A DNA stretch of 64,000 bases, taken from positions 62,001-126,000 of the forward strand of contig JAMPEY010000001.1 in assembly GCA_023664665.1 (NCBI GenBank). The letters are read 5' to 3'. A program made the translations under genes and the position numbers. The notes under the pieces were generated by a model. It worked only from the letters and a program-made list of their open reading frames with translations, searched no databases and was not told the DNA's origin. The first letter of the stretch is position 1, and each line of letters opens with the position of its first letter. This DNA comes from Lachnoclostridium sp. (GTDB lineage: Bacteria > Bacillota > Clostridia > Lachnospirales > Lachnospiraceae). This document shows positions 27,138-35,635 of this stretch, in pieces.

Positions 27138-30100
27138 ATGGGAAAACCGTTTTTGGAAGTGTTTCCGACATTACAATTAAACAGCGGTCTTCACGATTTG
27201 ATGGAACAGACTACAGTGGAGAAAATTTCCTCCAACAGGCAAAAGGATTTTCTCAGGGTATATTTATTCAGTACAAGACTGATTGCCAAGGAAGATATCT
27301 GGAAGACGGAAGAGGAAATCAAAACCCAATTATTTCCTAAAGTAAATCTGACAGTAAAAATTTATGAAAAATTTTCACTGTCTGCCCAGTATGACCTGCA
27401 GAAACTGTTTGAGCTGTACAGCGACAGTATTGAAGCAGAGTTAAAAGAGTACAGCCATGTTGTATATAATGCGTTTCACCGTGCCGAGATTATCTGTCCT
27501 GAAGAAGGAAAAGCGGTATTGTCCCTGCAGGATACGGTGATGAATCGGAGCAAGGAAGCGGAGCTTGTCAGGATTTTGGAGAAAATTCTGGTGGAGAGAT
27601 GCGGGCTGACGGCAGAATTACAGGTGATTTACCGGGAAGCTGCCATGGAAGATCATGACGCAGAGGATGAATTAAGAATCAGACAGCGGATAGAAGAAAT
27701 CAACAGCCGCCGCAGGGGACATCAAAACCGTTTTTCCGGTGACAGCGCGCAAAGAGGAGAGAGAGACGGGCAGGATGACGGAGATGACTCTAATATTACA
27801 GAATCCCGGAATACGGGCAATCCACAGACAAAGAGCAATGGACAGAATTTGACCGTTGTAGGGAAAGCAGCGTTCGGCAGGGAAGAGCCGAAGGAAGGGA
27901 AATTCAGAAAAGGAGAGTTTAAAAAGAACGGTTATGGAAGTATAAAGCGCTCCGATAATCCCGATGTGATTTTTGGTAGGGATTTTGAAGAGGAAGCTAT
28001 AAAAATTGAAGAAATCATCGGCGAGATGGGCGAGGTGGTTATCCGGGGAAAGATTCTGAACGCGGAGCCACGGAATATTAAAAATGAGAGGACGATTCTG
28101 ATTTTTGACCTGACGGATTTCACCGATACCATGACCGTGAAATTATTTTTAAAGACGGAACAGGTGCAGGAGTTGACAAAAGATCTGAAAAGCGGGGCCT
28201 TTGTCAAGGTGAAGGGCATCAGCATGGTGGACAAATTTGACCATGAATTAACCATCGGTTCCGTTACGGGTATCAAAAAGATACCTGATTTTACGGTGCC
28301 CCGGAAGGATACGGCCCTGTACAAACGGGTAGAGCTGCACTGCCATACAAAGATGAGTGATATGGACGGGGTATCTGAGGCAAAGGATATCGTAAAGAGA
28401 GCTTACAAATGGGGGCATCGTGCCATTGCCATTACGGACCACGGCGTGGTGCAGGGGTTTACGGATGCCAATCACGCCTGGGAAGATTTGTGGAAAGAGG
28501 AAAAAAATAAAAGAAAAGAGGCAGGGGAGGAAAAGCCGGATAAACAGGATTTTTTCAAGGTTATCTATGGCGTGGAAGCCTATCTGGTAGACGATTTGAA
28601 AGGCATTGTGACAAATGTCCGCCGCCATGCCGATGGGCGTCAGCAGGAGCTTTCCGACAGTTTTGTGGTGTTTGATATTGAGACCACGGGATTTTCCCCC
28701 ATATCCAACCGTATTATTGAAATAGGCGCGGTAAAAGTGTCCGGAGGGGTCATCACAGAGAGATTTTCCGCTTTTGTAAATCCGAAGGAGCCCATTCCTT
28801 TTGAGATAGAAAAACTCACAGGCATCAACGATAATATGGTGCTGGATGCTCCTGAAATCGAGGAGGTGCTGCCCCGGTTTCTGGAGTTTGCGGCAGATTG
28901 TGTTATGGTGGCGCACAATGCGGGATTTGACATGAGTTTTATCATGGAAAACTGCAGAAGGCTTGGGCTTGCGGCAAGGAATACAGGAGGAGAATTTACT
29001 TATGTGGATACCGTTGCCCTGGCAAGGGTGCTGTTGCCGGGACAGGCAAAATATACCTTGGACGCAGTGGCAAAAACTATGGGAGTTTCCTTGCAGAATC
29101 ATCACCGCGCGGTAGATGATGCGCAATGTACGGCGGAAATTTTTGTAAAATTTCTGCAAAGGATGACGGCGGACGGTGTACAGACTCTGGAAGAAGTGAA
29201 CAGACTGGGCGAGTCCAGTACATTGGCAACAGCGAAGCTTCCCTCCAACCACGCCATTATTCTTGCGAAAAATGATTTGGGGCGAATCAACCTTTACCGT
29301 TTGATATCGGAGTCCCATTTAACCTATTACTACAACAGAAAACCCAGAATTCCGAAGAGTCTGGTTCAAAAATACAGGGACGGCCTGATACTTGGCAGCG
29401 CCTGTGAAGCGGGTGAACTGTATAAGGCGCTCTTGGACGGACAGAGTGACAGCCAGATTGCAAGAATTGTGAGTTTTTATGATTATCTGGAGATACAGCC
29501 CTGCGGAAATAACGAATTCATGATAGATTCGGAACGCTTTCGCAATATTCATTCGGTGGAGGATATTCAGAATATCAATCGTAAGATCGTGGCCTTGGGA
29601 GAGCAGTTCCATAAGCCGGTGGCGGCTACCTGTGATGTGCATTTTTTGGACCCGGAGGATGAGATTTACCGCCGGATTATTATGGCCGGCTGGGGATACA
29701 ATGATGCGGACCATCAGGCGCCTTTGTATCTGCACACCACGGAGGAGATGCTGGAGGAATTTGATTATCTGGGCAGCGATAAAGCGAAAGAGGTGGTTAT
29801 CACCAACACCAACATGATTGCGGATATGATAGAAACCATTGCGCCGGTGCGTCCGGATAAGTGTCCGCCCGTCATAGAAAACAGCGACAAAACCTTAACG
29901 GAAATCTGTTATAATAAGGCACATGAAATTTATGGCCCCAATCTTCCGGAAATTGTGGAAAAGAGATTGGAGAGAGAGTTACATTCCATTATTTCCAACG
30001 GTTTTGCGGTGATGTACATTATTGCACAGAAATTGGTTTGGAAATCCGTTGAAGACGGATATCTGGTAGGCTCAAGGGGTTCCGTGGGCAGTTCTTTCGT

Positions 30101-31784
30101 GGCGACAATGGCGGGAATCACGGAGGTAAATCCTTTAAGCCCCCATTACTATTGCAGCGAGTGCCATTATGTGGATTTTGACTCGGAGGAAGTGAAATCT
30201 TATGCCGGAAAAGCAGGAATCGATATGCCGGACAAGGCATGTCCTGTCTGCGGGAAAATGCTGCATAAGGAGGGATTCGACATTCCTTTTGAGACTTTTT
30301 TGGGCTTTAAGGGGGATAAAGAGCCGGATATTGACCTTAATTTTTCGGGGGAATATCAGTCAAAGGCGCATAAATATACAGAGGTTATTTTCGGAGCGGG
30401 ACAGACTTATCGGGCAGGAACCATAGGTACGCTGGCGGATAAGACCGCATATGGCTATGTAAAAAATTATTTTGAAGAGAAGGGACAGCATAAGAGAGTT
30501 GGGGAAATTAACCGCATTGTGTCCGGCTGCATCGGTGTGCGCAGGACCACGGGGCAGCATCCCGGCGGCATCATTGTGCTCCCGGTGGGGCAGGATATCA
30601 ATTCCTTTACTCCGGTGCAGCACCCTGCAAATGATATGACGGTGGATACCGTTACCACACATTTTGATTATCACTCTATCGACCATAATTTGCTAAAACT
30701 GGATATTCTGGGGCATGATGACCCTACTATGATTCGTATGTTACAGGATATGACGGGAGTGGAGCCCACGAGCATTCCGCTGGACGGTAAGGATGTCATG
30801 AGTCTGTTTCAGAATACGGATGCGCTGGGCATTACGCCGGAGCAGATCGGGGGATGTAAGCTGGGAGCATTGGGAATCCCTGAGTTTGGCACGGATTTTG
30901 CCATGCAGATGCTGTTGGATACGAAACCACAGGCATTTTCGGATTTGGTGCGTATTGCCGGACTTGCCCATGGCACGGATGTGTGGCTGGGTAATGCCCA
31001 GACCTTGATCATGGAAGGGAAAGCGACTATTTCCACAGCTATCTGCACCAGAGACGATATCATGACTTATCTGATTCAGATGGGAGTGGAGTCGGAGGAA
31101 GCCTTTAAAATTATGGAGGCAGTGAGAAAAGGAACCGTTGCTAAGGGAAAATGTGAAAAGTGGCCGCAGTGGAAGGCGGATATGGAGGCTCATAATGTGC
31201 CCGACTGGTATATCTGGTCCTGTGAAAAAATAAAATACATGTTTCCTAAGGCTCATGCGGCGGCATATGTGATGATGGCGTGGCGCATCGCTTATTGCAA
31301 AATTCATTACCCGTTAGCATATTATGGGGCATATTTCAGTATTAGGGCCAAGTCCTTTTCGTATGAAATGATGTGTCAGGGACAGAGGCATTTGGAAAAT
31401 CTGATGGCGGATTACAAAAAAAGAATGGACACGCTTTCCAATAAAGAAAAAGATGCCTACAGTGATATGAGGGTGGTGCAGGAAATGTATGCAAGGGGAT
31501 TTGAATTTGAGCCCATTGATATTTTCAGGGCGCAGTCACGCTCTTTCCAGATTGTGGACGGAAAGCTGATGCCCTCGTTAAACAGTATTGAAGGATTGGG
31601 TGAAAAGGCGGCTGACGCCATTGTGGAGGCTGCCAAAGCAGGATCGTTTTTGTCTAAGGAAGATTTTATCCAGCGGACAAAGGTATCCAAAACAATTGCG
31701 GATTTAATGGGTTCTTTAGGGCTTTTGGGAGATTTGCCGGAGTCCAATCAGATCAGTTTATTTGACTTGGTAAGAATATCCTAG
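27138..31784 (+). CDS. polC: DNA polymerase III, PolC-type alpha subunit
   Basis: 1548 residues, slightly longer than most PolC proteins. Order: N-terminal region with a charged, variable linker (about 190-270), an OB fold (about 290-375), the PHP domain (start KRVELHCHTKMSDMDG near 395) with an inserted DEDD proofreading exonuclease (FVVFDIETTGFSP near 508, VAHNAGFDMSFI), then palm, fingers and a zinc site (CSECHYVDF, CPVCGKMLH) and catalytic KEPDIDLNFSGEYQ. It is the main leading-strand replicative polymerase of low-GC Gram-positives. ATG with AGGATAGC upstream. Single-gene unit followed by a structured spacer. Confidence 0.98.
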   Translation: MGKPFLEVFPTLQLNSGLHDLMEQTTVEKISSNRQKDFLRVYLFSTRLIAKEDIWKTEEEIKTQLFPKVNLTVKIYEKFSLSAQYDLQKLFELYSDSIEAELKEYSHVVYNAFHRAEIICPEEGKAVLSLQDTVMNRSKEAELVRILEKILVERCGLTAELQVIYREAAMEDHDAEDELRIRQRIEEINSRRRGHQNRFSGDSAQRGERDGQDDGDDSNITESRNTGNPQTKSNGQNLTVVGKAAFGREEPKEGKFRKGEFKKNGYGSIKRSDNPDVIFGRDFEEEAIKIEEIIGEMGEVVIRGKILNAEPRNIKNERTILIFDLTDFTDTMTVKLFLKTEQVQELTKDLKSGAFVKVKGISMVDKFDHELTIGSVTGIKKIPDFTVPRKDTALYKRVELHCHTKMSDMDGVSEAKDIVKRAYKWGHRAIAITDHGVVQGFTDANHAWEDLWKEEKNKRKEAGEEKPDKQDFFKVIYGVEAYLVDDLKGIVTNVRRHADGRQQELSDSFVVFDIETTGFSPISNRIIEIGAVKVSGGVITERFSAFVNPKEPIPFEIEKLTGINDNMVLDAPEIEEVLPRFLEFAADCVMVAHNAGFDMSFIMENCRRLGLAARNTGGEFTYVDTVALARVLLPGQAKYTLDAVAKTMGVSLQNHHRAVDDAQCTAEIFVKFLQRMTADGVQTLEEVNRLGESSTLATAKLPSNHAIILAKNDLGRINLYRLISESHLTYYYNRKPRIPKSLVQKYRDGLILGSACEAGELYKALLDGQSDSQIARIVSFYDYLEIQPCGNNEFMIDSERFRNIHSVEDIQNINRKIVALGEQFHKPVAATCDVHFLDPEDEIYRRIIMAGWGYNDADHQAPLYLHTTEEMLEEFDYLGSDKAKEVVITNTNMIADMIETIAPVRPDKCPPVIENSDKTLTEICYNKAHEIYGPNLPEIVEKRLERELHSIISNGFAVMYIIAQKLVWKSVEDGYLVGSRGSVGSSFVATMAGITEVNPLSPHYYCSECHYVDFDSEEVKSYAGKAGIDMPDKACPVCGKMLHKEGFDIPFETFLGFKGDKEPDIDLNFSGEYQSKAHKYTEVIFGAGQTYRAGTIGTLADKTAYGYVKNYFEEKGQHKRVGEINRIVSGCIGVRRTTGQHPGGIIVLPVGQDINSFTPVQHPANDMTVDTVTTHFDYHSIDHNLLKLDILGHDDPTMIRMLQDMTGVEPTSIPLDGKDVMSLFQNTDALGITPEQIGGCKLGALGIPEFGTDFAMQMLLDTKPQAFSDLVRIAGLAHGTDVWLGNAQTLIMEGKATISTAICTRDDIMTYLIQMGVESEEAFKIMEAVRKGTVAKGKCEKWPQWKADMEAHNVPDWYIWSCEKIKYMFPKAHAAAYVMMAWRIAYCKIHYPLAYYGAYFSIRAKSFSYEMMCQGQRHLENLMADYKKRMDTLSNKEKDAYSDMRVVQEMYARGFEFEPIDIFRAQSRSFQIVDGKLMPSLNSIEGLGEKAADAIVEAAKAGSFLSKEDFIQRTKVSKTIADLMGSLGLLGDLPESNQISLFDLVRIS

Positions 31785-31857
31785 CGAAAAATGGGAAAAA
31801 GACTTGAAATCTTTTTAAGTTCTTGTTATTATTAAGTATAGACCTATATACAGTGAA

Positions 31858-31946
31858 GTGTGAGAAGAATTTCTAATTGCTCACAGCATAGGCTGTTTCG
31901 CAAAGAAATTCTAATCTCACACCGAAGAACGCAAAATCTGCGTTTT
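31858..31946 (+). other. Structured element after polC
   Basis: A long imperfect inverted repeat: GTGTGAGA (31858-31865) with TCTCACAC (31915-31922), then GAATTTCT (31867-31874) with AGAAATTC (31904-31911). Inside lies a hairpin ACAGC-ATAG-GCTGT (31883-31896). Next comes AACGCA-AAATC-TGCGTT plus TT (31928-31946), a weak terminator. It lies in the 284-bp polC-to-SHOCT spacer, which otherwise shows only AT-rich sequence. Confidence 0.5.
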
Positions 31947-32068
31947 CATGGATTGTTTAGGATTATTATGTAAGTAATCTACTGTGCCGGTCATTTATTG
32001 TACGGTTTTTGTACATAATGAATGTGTCATGGTAAATTGTTTTATTAGATGAAAGGAGGTCTTTTCCT

Positions 32069-33637
32069 ATGGAAGGAGCTCAAGTTTTTACATGCAATAC
32101 AGGTGGAAATGTCAGAAGCCTGTTTTCCAAGAATAACAATAATGACGCTTTGTTCCTGAAAGTGGAAAATGATAAGGTTTCGGGAAAGGGATATGTGTGC
32201 AACGAAGACGGAAGAAACGGCTATGTGGATGAATTTGAGTTTGCCATCAAAGAAGTAAAAAGTGTTTTCCTCGGAGAGTACATGGGAATGCAGGCGCTTG
32301 GATTTAATGCCAAGGTAAACGGTCTGTACGGTGCAAAGAAAGCACAGATTATGCTCCCGCAGTTAAAAAACATGGATTTGGTAGTGGGTTTGTTGAACCG
32401 TCTGAAAGCAAGCGCCGAGAGCAATGCGGAGGAAGAGGCAAGGAGTGCTACCGTAAGAAGGACTGCCACACCGCCGCCGGCACCTACACCCGCACCCGCG
32501 CCCAGAGAACAGACAGCGGGCTATCAGCATTCTGCGCCTGAACCGGTCAGCAGACCGGCGTCGACATCGGCTGCCCCCAGACCCTCTTCATCCTATTCCA
32601 GTCCTGCGCCCGAACCGGCGCCTGCGCCTGTACCGGCTGCCAAGAGTGGCTTAGAGAGTGACGAATTCCAGCAGAAGATGGATAAATTGGTAGTGTTGAA
32701 GGACTGCGGACTTCTCGGTGAGAAGGAATTCAAGGCAAAAAAAGCGGAATTGGTTGGTCAATATTGTGACCTGTCCGACTTTAACGAAAAGATTCAGAAG
32801 CTGATTGTATTGAAGGATTGCGGTTTGCTTTCCGAGAAGGAATTCGAGGCAAATCGAAACGATATCATTAAAGAGTATTGCGATACCGGAACAAGCGATC
32901 CCACGGAGTACATGAAGAGTGTACAGAAGTTAAGCTTCTTGGAGATGGGAGGCGTAATCACCACTGAGGAGTATGAAAAGAATAAGCAGACCCTGATTGA
33001 TGATGTAACCTTTATGCCTTCGGACGACAGGGATACTTTCCTGAAAAAGTTGAGGAGGCTGCCCGTCTTAAAACAGGCTCAGTTGATTACCGGCGCGGAA
33101 TATGACCAGAGACTGAATGATATGTATGGGATGATTGAGATTAATGCGGATGACGAAACCGATGTTCTGGCTGTCAAGATGAGCAAGTGGTCCATGCTGG
33201 CACAGGAACGCATTATCTCGGCAAATGATTTGAAGGAAAAGCAGAAGACATTGATTGCGGAGGGACTGAACGGTTCCGTAAGTTCTCCGGAGGAGCTGAA
33301 AGCAACGGTCAAGAGATTGGTAGCGTTGCGGGACGGCGAGTGGCTGTCTGACAGAGATTATGAAGTCAAGAAGGAAGAGCTGTTAAGAAAGATTAATACC
33401 GGAAGCGATTACAGCGAAACCTTAAAGATGTATCGGATGCTTGCGGAAATAGGTTTTGTAAGTGATCAGGATTATAGGAACCAGAGACAGAAGTGTATTG
33501 ATGATATCTTTAAGCCCTATGGTTCCATGGATGAGTTTAAGGTCAGAGTGAATAATCTTTTGGAACTGCAAAAAGCGGGTATTATTACGGAAGAGGAATT
33601 TGCTTCCTTTAAGACAAAGCTGATGAGTGAATTATAA
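32069..33637 (+). CDS. Protein with eight SHOCT-like repeats and Pro/Ala linker
   Basis: 522 residues, no signal or membrane segment. N-terminal globular domain (about 1-115), then a Pro/Ala/Ser linker (about 130-195) of PAPTPAPAP type. The rest holds eight related units of about 30-45 residues, each a hydrophobic helix, a turn [GE]-[LVI]-[LI]-[ST], then [ED]-x-[ED]-[FY]: LVVLKDCGLLGEKEFKAKK, LIVLKDCGLLSEKEFEANR, LSFLEMGGVITTEEYEKNK and so on to LLELQKAGIITEEEFASFK. This is the short C-terminal SHOCT-type helix pair, here multiplied. AAAGGAGG precedes the ATG. It lies 44 bases before a PilT-like gene. Function unknown; a scaffold is a guess. Confidence 0.8.
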   Translation: MEGAQVFTCNTGGNVRSLFSKNNNNDALFLKVENDKVSGKGYVCNEDGRNGYVDEFEFAIKEVKSVFLGEYMGMQALGFNAKVNGLYGAKKAQIMLPQLKNMDLVVGLLNRLKASAESNAEEEARSATVRRTATPPPAPTPAPAPREQTAGYQHSAPEPVSRPASTSAAPRPSSSYSSPAPEPAPAPVPAAKSGLESDEFQQKMDKLVVLKDCGLLGEKEFKAKKAELVGQYCDLSDFNEKIQKLIVLKDCGLLSEKEFEANRNDIIKEYCDTGTSDPTEYMKSVQKLSFLEMGGVITTEEYEKNKQTLIDDVTFMPSDDRDTFLKKLRRLPVLKQAQLITGAEYDQRLNDMYGMIEINADDETDVLAVKMSKWSMLAQERIISANDLKEKQKTLIAEGLNGSVSSPEELKATVKRLVALRDGEWLSDRDYEVKKEELLRKINTGSDYSETLKMYRMLAEIGFVSDQDYRNQRQKCIDDIFKPYGSMDEFKVRVNNLLELQKAGIITEEEFASFKTKLMSEL

Positions 33638-33681
33638 GTGAAAAACTTATATAAGTGCAAACTTATAGGAAAGAAGGTAAT

Positions 33682-34737
33682 ATGGCTACAATTGAAGATG
33701 TGCTGATATACGCGACAAATGCCGGAGCCAGCGATATTCACTTGACTGTGGGGGTTCCGCCTAAGATGAGGCTGCACGGCGGGTTGATTGATATGCCCTA
33801 TCCCATTTTGACGGGTGAGGACACCCTTGGGATGTCCGTGCATATTATGAATCAGGCGCAGAGAGAAACCTTTGACAAGACAAGCGAGATGGATATGTCC
33901 TTTACGGTGCCGGAAGTTGCCCGTTACCGTGTCAATGTGTTCAGACAGAAGGGCAATGTTGCGTTGGTACTGCGTGTGGTAAACTCCAGTATTCCTTCTC
34001 CCGAAAAATTGGGAATTCCGGAATCCGTGGTAAACCTGTATCAGAGAAAGAGAGGATTGATTCTGGTGACGGGGCCTACCGGAAGCGGTAAGTCTACCAC
34101 GCTTGCTTCTTTGATTGATAAAGTAAACCAATACAGGGATGCGCATATTATTACGCTGGAAGATCCTATAGAGTATTTGCACGAGCACAAAAAGAGTATC
34201 GTAAACCAGCGTGAGGTCGGTATGGATACCGATAATTATGCCAATGCCCTTCGTGCTGCCCTCCGTGAAGACCCGGATGTTATTCTGGTCGGCGAGATGC
34301 GTGACCTTGACACCATCAGCGTTGCGGTAAGAGCGGCAGAGACAGGCCACTTGGTGTTGTCAACCCTGCATACCATCGGTGCGGCAAGTACCGTTGACCG
34401 TATTATCGATGTGTTCCCGCCCCATCAGCAGCAGCAGATCAGAATCCAGCTTTCAAATGTGTTGGAGGCGATTATTTCCCAGCAGTTGATTCCTACCGCT
34501 GACGGAGCAGGCCGTGTGGCAGCATTTGAGGTGTTGCATGCTACATATCCCGCACGAAACCTGATTCGTGAAAATAAGTCGTATCAGCTGCCCAATGTCA
34601 TGCAGACAGGTAAGAGTCTTGGCATGGTGACCATGGATGATTCCATTATGCAGCTTTATGTAGACGGAATTATTGACAGGGAGATGGCAATTCAATTTGC
34701 TCAGGCTCCCGAGGCAATGGAGAAGAAGATTTATTAA
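33682..34737 (+). CDS. pilT: PilT-family hexameric ATPase (type IV pilus retraction type)
   Basis: 351 residues. Order: PilT N-terminal PAS-like region (DVLIYATNAGASDIHLTVG, the typical start), Walker A GPTGSGKSTT, Asp box TLEDPIEYLHEHKKS, Walker B DVILVGEMRDLDT and His box GHLVLSTLHTIGAAS. PilT hydrolyses ATP to retract type IV pili. The start at 33682 has AAGAAGG upstream. No pilin, PilB, PilC or prepilin peptidase genes lie in the window, so it is an orphan here; it follows the SHOCT-repeat gene in the same direction. A strong terminator follows. Confidence 0.93.
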   Translation: MATIEDVLIYATNAGASDIHLTVGVPPKMRLHGGLIDMPYPILTGEDTLGMSVHIMNQAQRETFDKTSEMDMSFTVPEVARYRVNVFRQKGNVALVLRVVNSSIPSPEKLGIPESVVNLYQRKRGLILVTGPTGSGKSTTLASLIDKVNQYRDAHIITLEDPIEYLHEHKKSIVNQREVGMDTDNYANALRAALREDPDVILVGEMRDLDTISVAVRAAETGHLVLSTLHTIGAASTVDRIIDVFPPHQQQQIRIQLSNVLEAIISQQLIPTADGAGRVAAFEVLHATYPARNLIRENKSYQLPNVMQTGKSLGMVTMDDSIMQLYVDGIIDREMAIQFAQAPEAMEKKIY

Positions 34738-34760
34738 TCCGGAAATTTACCTGATTAAAA

Positions 34761-34805
34761 TGTCCCATGATAAGGTCGGTGAGAACCTTTCATGGGACAC
34801 TTTTT
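34761..34805 (+). terminator. Rho-independent terminator after pilT
   Basis: A 10-bp stem TGTCCCATGA (34761-34770) with its complement ending at 34799, an inner AAGGT/ACCTT stem, then a T run at 34801-34805. It ends the SHOCT/pilT unit and lies just before the IS200-type element. Confidence 0.9.
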
Positions 34806-34868
34806 GTGTCACAGACAAAAATAAACCCCCTGCTATGCAGGGGGAGGGCAAATCTTTAGATAAAAGAA

Positions 34869-34922
34869 CTCCTGTGTTAGTATAAAAGTAGGTCTGCAAA
34901 CCACAAAAATACAACACAGGAG
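34869..34922 (+). promoter_or_regulatory. Hairpin sequestering the tnpA ribosome site
   Basis: CTCCTGTGTT (34869-34878) is perfectly complementary to AACACAGGAG (34913-34922), which carries most of the GGAGG ribosome site of tnpA (ATG at 34932). IS200 of Salmonella is known to repress transposase translation in this way; the same logic is inferred here. Confidence 0.7.
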
Positions 34923-34931
34923 GTGCCCAAG

Positions 34932-35408
34932 ATGGACACAACAAATAGTTTAGCCCATACAAAATGGGAATGCAAGTATCATATAGTTTTTGCACCAAAG
35001 TACCGCAGACAGGTGATATACAAAGACATCAGAGCGGATGTGGGACAGATACTGGGTTCATTATGCCGTAGGAAAGGGATAGAGATCATAGAAGCAGAAT
35101 GCTGTCCGGATCATATCCATATGCTGGTAAGGATACCGCCCAAATATTCTGTATCAGAAATAGTGGGATATCTGAAAGGGAAAAGCTCCCTCATGATATT
35201 CGAGAAGCATGCGAATCTGAAATATAAGTATGGGAACAGACATTTCTGGTGTAGAGGATATTATGTAGATACAGTGGGAAAGAACACAGCTGCGATCAAA
35301 ACATATATTCAAAATCAACTGAAAGAAGATTTAGAATACGACCAGATGTCTTTAGTAGAGTATATAGACCCGTTTACGGGTGAGCCGGTGAAGAAGAACA
35401 AGAAATAG
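34932..35408 (+). CDS. tnpA: IS200-type HUH transposase TnpA
   Basis: 158 residues, normal length. It is a Y1 single-strand transposase acting as a dimer on the terminal hairpins. The HUH metal site is intact (CCPDHIHMLV), as are the start KWECKYHIVFAPKYRR, the conserved segment KYSVSEIVGYLKGKSS and the nucleophile tyrosine region GYYVDTVGKN. The ATG at 34932 has GGAGG six to seven bases upstream; a GTG at 34923 is in frame but lies in that site. The protein looks complete and potentially active. Confidence 0.93.
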   Translation: MDTTNSLAHTKWECKYHIVFAPKYRRQVIYKDIRADVGQILGSLCRRKGIEIIEAECCPDHIHMLVRIPPKYSVSEIVGYLKGKSSLMIFEKHANLKYKYGNRHFWCRGYYVDTVGKNTAAIKTYIQNQLKEDLEYDQMSLVEYIDPFTGEPVKKNKK

Positions 35409-35610
35409 GCCACTTGGAGTGGCAGTAGGGAGACAAAGCAAACCAGCAAGCCCCTTATGGGGCTGTGCCGGAATAAGGAAGCACTGAAAAAGCCCCTGAA
35501 AGGGGCAGCTGAAAATGTGGTGCAGTTGGCAGACCATCAGTGCGCCTTCCGGGCGCAAGCAGGTAATAGCCCCTTATAGGGGCAGAGCAGGCTACCGGCT
35601 AAGCCGGTAG
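35409..35610 (+). repeat. Array of six short hairpins after tnpA
   Basis: Six stem-loops in 202 bases, all with perfect stems of 5-8 bp and 2-5-base loops: 35409-35423 (GCCACT stem), 35449-35464 (AGCCCC), 35492-35506 (GCCCCT), 35542-35556 (GCGCC), 35569-35583 (GCCCCT) and 35592-35610 (CTACCGGC). Three share a GCCCC core with loops TTAT, GAA and TAT. No open frame spans it. It ends about 25 bases before the stop of the blaR1-like gene. Confidence 0.85.
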
Positions 35611-35635
35611 TCCTGACTGTCGGTCATAACTTTGC

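Larger units (their letters stand above)
34826..35610 (+). mobile_element. IS200/IS605-family element, tnpA only
   Basis: It holds one gene, tnpA (34932-35408). A perfect left hairpin CCCCCTGC-TAT-GCAGGGGG (34826-34844) fits the subterminal stem these elements use for single-strand transposition. The 5' untranslated region can fold over the tnpA ribosome site. Six short hairpins lie downstream; the last ones could include the right-end stem. No tnpB. The exact ends cannot be fixed because IS200 elements lack terminal inverted repeats and target duplications. Confidence 0.8.

Noticed and set aside
32069..34737. A type IV pilus operon
   Set aside because: Only PilT is present; no pilin, PilB, PilC or peptidase gene was found in the window.
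35409..35610. Omega-RNA of a TnpB-type system
   Set aside because: No tnpB gene is present; the hairpins follow tnpA only.
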